Shown one piece after another: positions 58,562 through 64,000 of a stretch of 64,000 nucleotides of DNA. The stretch spans positions 18,797,127 to 18,861,126 of the forward strand of contig NC_088297.1 in NCBI RefSeq assembly GCF_032854445.1, written 5' to 3'. Source of the stretch: Liolophura sinensis (Eukaryota > Mollusca > Polyplacophora > Chitonida > Chitonidae). The translations under genes and the position numbers were made by a program. Positions within the stretch are counted from its first letter, which is position 1. Each line of letters begins with the position of its first letter. The notes under the pieces were generated by a model. It saw only the letters and a program-made list of their open reading frames with translations. It was not told the origin of the DNA and ran no database searches.

Positions 58562-59330
58562 TATAATGATGATATCGGCGCGTACAATGAGGCACCATCA
58601 GAAGCGCGAGCACTACGGGAGGAGTTTGAGACGCTCCTAGGTGTGCGTCCCATGTACCCACGGCCCCGCATTGCCTTGGAAGAACTGCAGGGGATCCTCG
58701 ACAGGTATAAAACGGCTGTGGCTGAGTTGAAGTGGCTGCAAGACAGCAAGAACTCCTGAAGTAACGAGGAGTTGAAGCAAGACGTCAAGAACCCCCTCAG
58801 TAACGAGGAGTTGAAGCAAGACGTCAAGAACCTCCTCAGTAACGAGAAGTTGGATGAATTGCTAGGCGGAATACAGGGTGAAAAGAAACTAAAATTCACT
58901 AACACCGACCGGGCTATAAGGAATCTCCTCCGGGCCTGGCAGATGGGCGTACCCGAAGGCTTTTGGACGGACCCAGTAGCCTTCTTAGAAGAAATTCGAG
59001 CCATTATTCGCCAGAAGCTAGAAGAAGAGATCCTGGCACTCAACGGGGTTAAGTTCAAACTAGGCCTCAGGGTTCAGTTGCGAAAGGACAACGCCGATGG
59101 CAGTGAAGAGTATACCAGCCCAGTACTCCACAGCAAACAGGAGGCCCTCTTAGAGGCTGGTGACATTGACGGGGCTCTAGATAAGGCCTTCCCCACCATC
59201 CATGAGGTGCTGGAAAAATGGACACAGCGAGGGTCAGGGTGGGTTGTCAATGGCGTGCAAGGTATCAGCCACTGAGAGGCGGGTCCTAAATCCCCCTACC
59301 TGCAGCTGTGGGTAACAAGCAGTCATCAAT

Positions 59331-60335
59331 GTGAAGAACAAAGACGACGACTGCCTCCGATGGGCACTCCGGTCTGCCTTATTTCCAGCCGCCCGAGACC
59401 CTCAGAGACCAACAAAGTATCCCACCAATCATGGTCTTGACTTTAGTGGGATCGACGCCCCCACGCCCGTCTCTCAGATCCGTAAAGTGGAGGAAAAGAA
59501 CGACCTCGCCATCAACGTGTTCGGGTGGGACAAGGGTGTGATCGTGCATCGTCTCAGCAAGCAGCCCAGTGGCACGCCCCGAATCAATCTGCTGCTGATT
59601 GGGAAGGCAGGCAAATTCCATTATACATGGATAAAAGATTTCGATCGTCTCCTGTTCCAAGAAAGTAAGAAACGAAATCGCAAACACTTCTGCGAGCGCT
59701 GCCTACACGGCTACACAAGGGAGGACCTGCTCGAGGCGCATAAACCGGAATGCCGAGGGATTGGCCATACCGCGGTGAGGGTGGAAATGCCCCAGGAGGG
59801 GGAAAACAAGTCCTCCTTCCAGAACCACCACAAACAGCTACCGACTACGTTCATCATATATGCCGACTTCGAGGCTCTGACCAAAAAGGTTGAAGGCCCG
59901 CCGCCCAGACCCAAGGAGAGCAGCACTCAAAAGACTCAGCACCAGGAGCCCTGCAGTTACTGCTATGTTGTGGTGCGTTGCGACGGCTGCACAAAACGCC
60001 CCGTGGAATACAGAGGCCCTAACGCGACGGAACACTTCCTCAGAGCTCTCCAACAGGAGGAGCAGGAAATCAAAAATGTTCTAGCCAACCCTATAACCAT
60101 GAATATGACTCCCGAGGACTGGCAGGCTCACAACAACGCCGCAACCTGCCACGTGTGTGAGAAGCCTCTAGGCGCCGATTCTGTGCGCGATCACTGCCAT
60201 ATCACCGGCAAGTACAGAGGCGCGGCCCATAACGCATGCAACCTAAAGTGGCGGCTGGGTCCCAAGACAGCCATACCGGTAGTCCCACAACCTACGGGGC
60301 TACGACGGGCACCTCCTGATGCCAGCCATAAGTAA
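59331..60335 (+). pseudogene. Polinton polB, middle piece: Cys finger, Exo I, HNH/EndoVII-like cluster
   Basis: An open frame of 334 codons (GTG as first codon). It opens with NKDDDCLRWAL, usual for this polymerase's N-terminal part. A C-x2-C..H-x4-C-type finger follows (CERCLHGYTREDLLEAHKPE), then YADFEAL (Exo I acidic pair). A Cys/His cluster CHVCEKPLG..DHCHITGKYRGAAHNAC resembles the zinc-binding core of recombination endonuclease VII. Past about 60,280 the frame no longer matches the family; the tail is shifted sequence. Confidence 0.82.
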
Positions 60336-62280
60336 GGTGGAGGGCCGCATCTCCTGCATCCCCAACAACACGGAAAAGTACATCTCCTTCTCGCTGGGGC
60401 AGCTCCGCTTCATCGACAGCGTTCAATTCTTACCGACTTCCCTTGACAATCTGGTAGAGGCCAACAAACCTGAGGCTTTCCACATCAAAGCCCGGTATGA
60501 GCTCGTCGAAGAAAAACGAAAGCTACTCATGCGCAAGGGTGTCTACCCCTATGAGTATATGGACTCCTGGGAGCGCTTCGGCGAGTCCAGCCTCCCACCC
60601 AAAGAGGCTTTCTACAGTAAGCTCAAAGTCGTAGGCATTAGCGATGAGGACTACAACCACGCTCAACAGGTATGGAAGGTATTTGACTGCACCAATCAGG
60701 GAGACTACACAGACCTTTACTGCCGCACAGACGTGCTCCTGTTGGCCGATGTGTTTGAGGCCTTCCAGAAGACTTGTTTACGGCAGTATGGATTAGACCC
60801 TGCTCACTACTTTACGAGCCCAGGTCTCTCGTGGGATGCGCTGTTCAAGAAGACCGGGGTAGAGCTGGAGCTGCTGACCGACTACGACCAATACGTCTTC
60901 ATTGAGAAGGGGTTGCGAGGAGGTATCTCCGTGGTAAGTAAGCGATACGCCAAAGCCAATAATCCGCAGGTGGAGGGATACAACCCAGAAAGACGAAACA
61001 GCTACATCCAATACCTAGACGCCAATAATCTATATGGCTGGGCTATGAGTCAGTTCCTTCCAAAGGGCTGCTTCCAGTGGGTAGATGACGCGCGGCGTCT
61101 CGGCGAAACGATTGCTACCCACCCCCACGACAGTCCTTCCGGTTTCATCCTCGAGGTCGACCTAGAGTATCCGGCCGGTCTACATAACGCACATAACGGC
61201 TACCCATTAGCCATGGAAAGTCTGGTGGTCCAGAAGGAGTGGATGTCAGACTATCACCACGGCCTTCTCGGCAAGAAAGCGCCTACCGAGGTCGAAAAGC
61301 TGGTCCCCAACCTCCGCAACAAGGAACGGTACGTCCTGCACTACCGGAACCTACAGCTGTATCTATCTCTGGGAATGCGCCTGACAAAGGTTCACCGGGC
61401 CCTGAGATTTGCCCAGAGCCCTTGGATAGAACCCTATATCAGGATGAACACCGAGCTCCGAAAAACGGCCGCGAGTAAATTCGAGAAGGACCTGTACAAG
61501 CTAATGAACAACTCGATCTTCGGAAAAACCATGGAGAACCTTCGGAAGCGTGTGGACGTCAAGCTGGTACGCTCTGGAGAAGACGACAAGATCCGACGCT
61601 TGATAGCCAGCCCGAGCTTCGCACGGGCAAACATATTTGATGATGACCTCGCAGCGATTCAGATGCACCAGACCCGTCTAGTCCTAAACCGACCTATCTA
61701 CGTGGGCATGAGCATTCTAGATCTCTCCAAGCACCTGATGTACGACTTCTTCTACAACCACATGAAGGCCCAGTACAGGGAGCGCTGCCAGCTCCTCTAC
61801 ACTGACATGGATAGTCTGCTACTCGAGATTCAGACTGAGGATGTTTATAGGGATATGGCTGAGAATGCAACCCTGTACGACACCTCAGATTACCAACAAG
61901 ACCACCCCCTGCACAGCGTAACAAATATGAAGGTCTTGTGGAAAATGAAGGACGAGTGCGCGGGGCGGCCGATCGCCGAATACAATGGTCTGCGCCCCAA
62001 GATGTACTCCATTCTGGAGGCAGGTGGAGCCAACATTAAGAAGGCCAAGGGCGTGAAAAAGTTAGTTGTGGAAAAGCGCATCCGCCATAAGCAGTACAAA
62101 GAGGCCCTCTTCGAGAAAAAGATCTTCCGACACGGTATGAACGTGCTGCAATCAGAGCGCCACCATATCTATGGGCAGCACCTGAATAAGGTCTCACTGT
62201 CCCCCTTCGATAGTAAGCGCTGGATCGCCGAAGATGGTGTCCACACCTTGGCTTATGGCCATAGAGATGCGCCTCCTTGA
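60319..62280 (+). pseudogene. Polinton polB, C-terminal piece: polymerase palm
   Basis: An open frame of 653 codons. Upstream of its first ATG the same frame already reads HNLRGYDGHLL, the second exonuclease motif. Then come YCRTDVLLLADVFEAF (third exonuclease motif), DANNLYGWAMSQ (palm motif A), KLMNNSIFGKTMEN (motif B) and YTDMDSL (motif C with the catalytic aspartates). The natural C-terminus SKRWIAEDGVHTLAYGHRDA is present. It ends 22 bp from the integrase stop, tail-to-tail. Confidence 0.9.
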
Positions 62281-62302
62281 CGCAGGATGGGATATCCAGG
62301 AA

Positions 62303-63346
62303 CTAATAGCACCGTAGAACCCCATCCAGGGGAAGCTGAGTATCGGGAGGCACTATAAGCAACTCCTTACGAACGAATCCCCGTCGTGGGCCATCCGACG
62401 TATCGTCTAGATAGTACAGCACGGGTTCATTAGGCTTTGTGACAGAGTGCCCAAGCCGATATATCTCTAGAGACCACACAGGATCAGTCGCGCGACGGCG
62501 GCCGCCGTGCAGCTCTCCAGGCTGATAGAGATAACGAACGCCAACAACCTCGGGGATCTTCCGCTCATTAAGTCCAACGGGACGACCTGGAACCGCCGAG
62601 GAAGGCTTATGGGGCACCCCTTTTGCCTTGATGGCGTCTTTCGGATTTTTACCGATCAGTCTCGTTGTCTCGTTATTCAGAGCAGCCACAACAGAGGGCA
62701 GCCGAGCCACCCATTCAGTAGATCGGTGTTCGGGAGGGAGGCGCATCTCCTGGGCGTACTGATGTCCAAAGAGCCGCTCAGCCAGAGTACGGTTGAAACG
62801 CTCCACTATGCTTTGGTCCCGGTGGATATCCACGCGGACTCGGCGGACTGTGACATCGTGTTTGGCCAGCAGTTGGCTCACCCCACCCATAAACTCGCGC
62901 CCAGGGTCAACTTGGAGAAGCTTCGGCCATCGAAGGGGTCCCCTCTTGTAAATGCGAGAGAGAGCATCAGCGACTTCTTTGGAATCTTTAGTAGCCAGAG
63001 GTTCCGCCTCCTTGTAGCGAGAAGCAACATCAACAACTGTCAGCGCGTACTTATACAGCTTCCGGCCTCGCCGATCATGTGGTAGAAATAGAAGATCAGC
63101 TTGGTCGATATCATTCGGCGTGGAAACATCGAACATAGGCCTCGGTATTTTTCGTGGACAAGGCAGGTATATCTGCCAGATAGCCTGCTTTTTCAGCCAG
63201 GCCCGGACCACATCTTCTGAGACTTTAGCCGCAGTGGCAAGTTTCTGGATGGCCGCGTGGCCCTTCCAGTACCCACGAGGTCTGTAGTAGATATTTGCCA
63301 GGCGAGCAGACACCTTACTAGCCATGTCATCAAGGTATTCTAGCAA
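62303..63346 (-). CDS. Polinton integrase (retroviral-like, DDE)
   Basis: An open frame of 347 residues. The N-terminal helical part includes YYRPRGYWKGHAAIQKLATA. The catalytic core has D84 (DQADLLFLP), D147 (QVDPGREF) and E182 (VERFNRT), with 34 residues between the last two. A basic, beta-rich C-terminal region (residues about 255-340) fits the DNA-binding end. No break seen. Known role in the class: joining the linear element ends to host DNA. Convergent with polB. Confidence 0.92.
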   Translation of the reverse strand: MLEYLDDMASKVSARLANIYYRPRGYWKGHAAIQKLATAAKVSEDVVRAWLKKQAIWQIYLPCPRKIPRPMFDVSTPNDIDQADLLFLPHDRRGRKLYKYALTVVDVASRYKEAEPLATKDSKEVADALSRIYKRGPLRWPKLLQVDPGREFMGGVSQLLAKHDVTVRRVRVDIHRDQSIVERFNRTLAERLFGHQYAQEMRLPPEHRSTEWVARLPSVVAALNNETTRLIGKNPKDAIKAKGVPHKPSSAVPGRPVGLNERKIPEVVGVRYLYQPGELHGGRRRATDPVWSLEIYRLGHSVTKPNEPVLYYLDDTSDGPRRGFVRKELLIVPPDTQLPLDGVLRCY

Positions 63347-63459
63347 CCGTCTAAAAGATTTGCGACGAAAAAGATGTTAATCGTCGCGTATGCGCAGAAC
63401 CACCTCACTACTAGGATGGTGCCCGGCGAGCAGCTCGATAGCGGCACAGTAAGTTCGGA

Positions 63460-63898
63460 TTACTTGGTGAGTTTTGCGATTCCGTAACTCACACCCCCAA
63501 CCACATACATTCCCAGGATGACGAAGGTCATCTCGCGGTGTTTTTGATCTTCACTAGACACATAGAAATCGGAGAGCTGTGGCTCTGAGCCCAGCAGCGC
63601 GTCGCGTGTAAGAGTTTTGCCCGTGACCCTAGAATACTCGCGGATTGCAGCGTCGACATCCCGGAACGTTTGGACAGCGTGGCCCTGGCGGCGGAGTTCA
63701 TCGTTGATCCAGTCCAAGCGCTCAGTGCGCTTTCGGGCCCATTTTTCCTGGGCGGCTTGGAGCTGCTCTACAGCGCGGTCATGGTCTCTGCTCTTCGTCG
63801 ACACCGGACCTCCTCAGCATCGAAAACATATAGCTGCTCCCGCTTAAGGCCAAAGCGTTTACGAGGGCGCCGCCCACCATCATTGCGATGGAGGCCAT
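63460..63898 (-). pseudogene. Small Polinton ORF (function unknown), frameshifted
   Basis: From an ATG at 63,898 a short hydrophobic segment (MASIAMMVGGALVNALALSG) reads to a stop at 63,779. The family-like continuation (RDHDRAVEQLQAAQEKWARK through GKTLTRDALL and a C-terminal membrane segment VILGMYVVGGVSYGIA) is in another frame, open at 63,460-63,804. A single frame change near 63,790 would explain this. The N-terminal hydrophobic segment, charged middle and terminal membrane segment suggest a small membrane protein; such an unnamed ORF is common in Polintons. Confidence 0.65.
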
Positions 63899-64000
63899 TA
63901 CCACTTGATTATATTGGGAGGAAGGAGCCCTTGTTTAATTAGCAGGTCCTTCGAAAACATGGCCAGGCCTACATCTGCAGTGACCATGCCGACGTCACGG
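63898..64000 (-). CDS. Polinton ORF, C-terminal end at window edge
   Basis: The minus-strand frame is open from the window edge to TAA at 63,898-63,900, ending LLIKQGLLPPNIIKW. Its stop overlaps the ATG of the next ORF in TAATG, the tight packing usual in this element class. Too short to assign. Confidence 0.5.
   Translation of the reverse strand, partial: RDVGMVTADVGLAMFSKDLLIKQGLLPPNIIKW

Larger units (their letters stand above)
58562..62280 (+). pseudogene. Polinton DNA polymerase B, broken
   Basis: One polymerase gene in at least four pieces. The N-terminal region runs from 58,562 with an in-frame TGA at 58,757-58,759, then continues to a stop at 59,275 (motif GSGWVVNGV is typical of this region). 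A change of frame lies between about 59,275 and 59,331, and a second at about 60,280 just before the second exonuclease motif. No start codon is visible at the left, so that end is truncated or rearranged. The pieces are described in the next two entries. Non-functional as read. Confidence 0.82.
58562..64000. mobile_element. Polinton/Maverick (adintovirus-like) element, partial and decayed
   Basis: A protein-primed type DNA polymerase B, a retroviral-like integrase and small Polinton ORFs together define the class: large self-synthesising DNA elements related to animal viruses. Capsid, packaging ATPase and protease genes are not in this window; the element appears to continue beyond the right edge. 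It is visibly richer in G+C than the flanking DNA, and no SINE-A or other dispersed repeat is inserted in it. Several genes are broken. Confidence 0.88.

Noticed and set aside
58562-64000. Bacterial contamination or a free virus scaffold
   Set aside because: The stretch follows directly on a spliced animal gene, its genes match Polintons known from animal genomes, and the frame breaks fit an integrated, decaying copy.

Overview
The window is nuclear DNA of an animal, most likely a lophotrochozoan (a mollusc or close relative). The genes are animal genes split by GT-AG introns: a BMP5/6/7/8-type growth factor, two SLC6-type transporters and a non-muscle/smooth-type myosin regulatory light chain. 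The space between exons is filled with tRNA-headed SINEs with (ATAA)n tails, foldback MITEs, Tc1/mariner, Penelope-like and Polinton elements, and micro-, mini- and satellite repeats. The species guess rests on the SINE type and is an inference.

Layout. (1) 25-13,646, plus strand: a complete six-exon BMP gene (417 codons) with an open Tc1-like DD34E transposase in intron 3. (2) 13,647-19,004: 3' flank and intergenic DNA with SINEs and a MITE. (3) 19,005-27,921, minus strand: a nine-exon SLC6 copy carrying four single-base indels, read here as a pseudogene. (4) 27,922-39,547: repeat-rich intergenic DNA with an (AT)n tract, a 33-bp minisatellite and a palindromic pair of Penelope-like 3' ends with a hammerhead-like motif. 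(5) 39,548-52,885, plus strand: the intact ten-exon SLC6 paralogue, head-to-head with the broken copy. Intron 5 holds about 34 tandem 128-bp units that copy the end of exon 5 plus its splice donor, and intron 6 opens with short repeats resembling the exon 6/donor junction. (6) 54,991-58,430, minus strand: three 3' exons of the myosin regulatory light chain; the start-codon exon is not in view. (7) About 58,562-64,000: part of a GC-rich Polinton/Maverick (adintovirus-like) element with a broken DNA polymerase B, an open integrase tail-to-tail with it, and small ORFs running off the edge.

The host genes do not form a pathway. The most unusual signal is local amplification at exon-intron junctions of the SLC6 pair: exon 5 donor and exon 6 donor in the intact copy, exon 4 acceptor in the broken copy. 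Exon joins were deduced by eye from splice consensus, reading phase, family conservation and matching exon lengths between the two SLC6 copies. No alignment, folding or database search was run.
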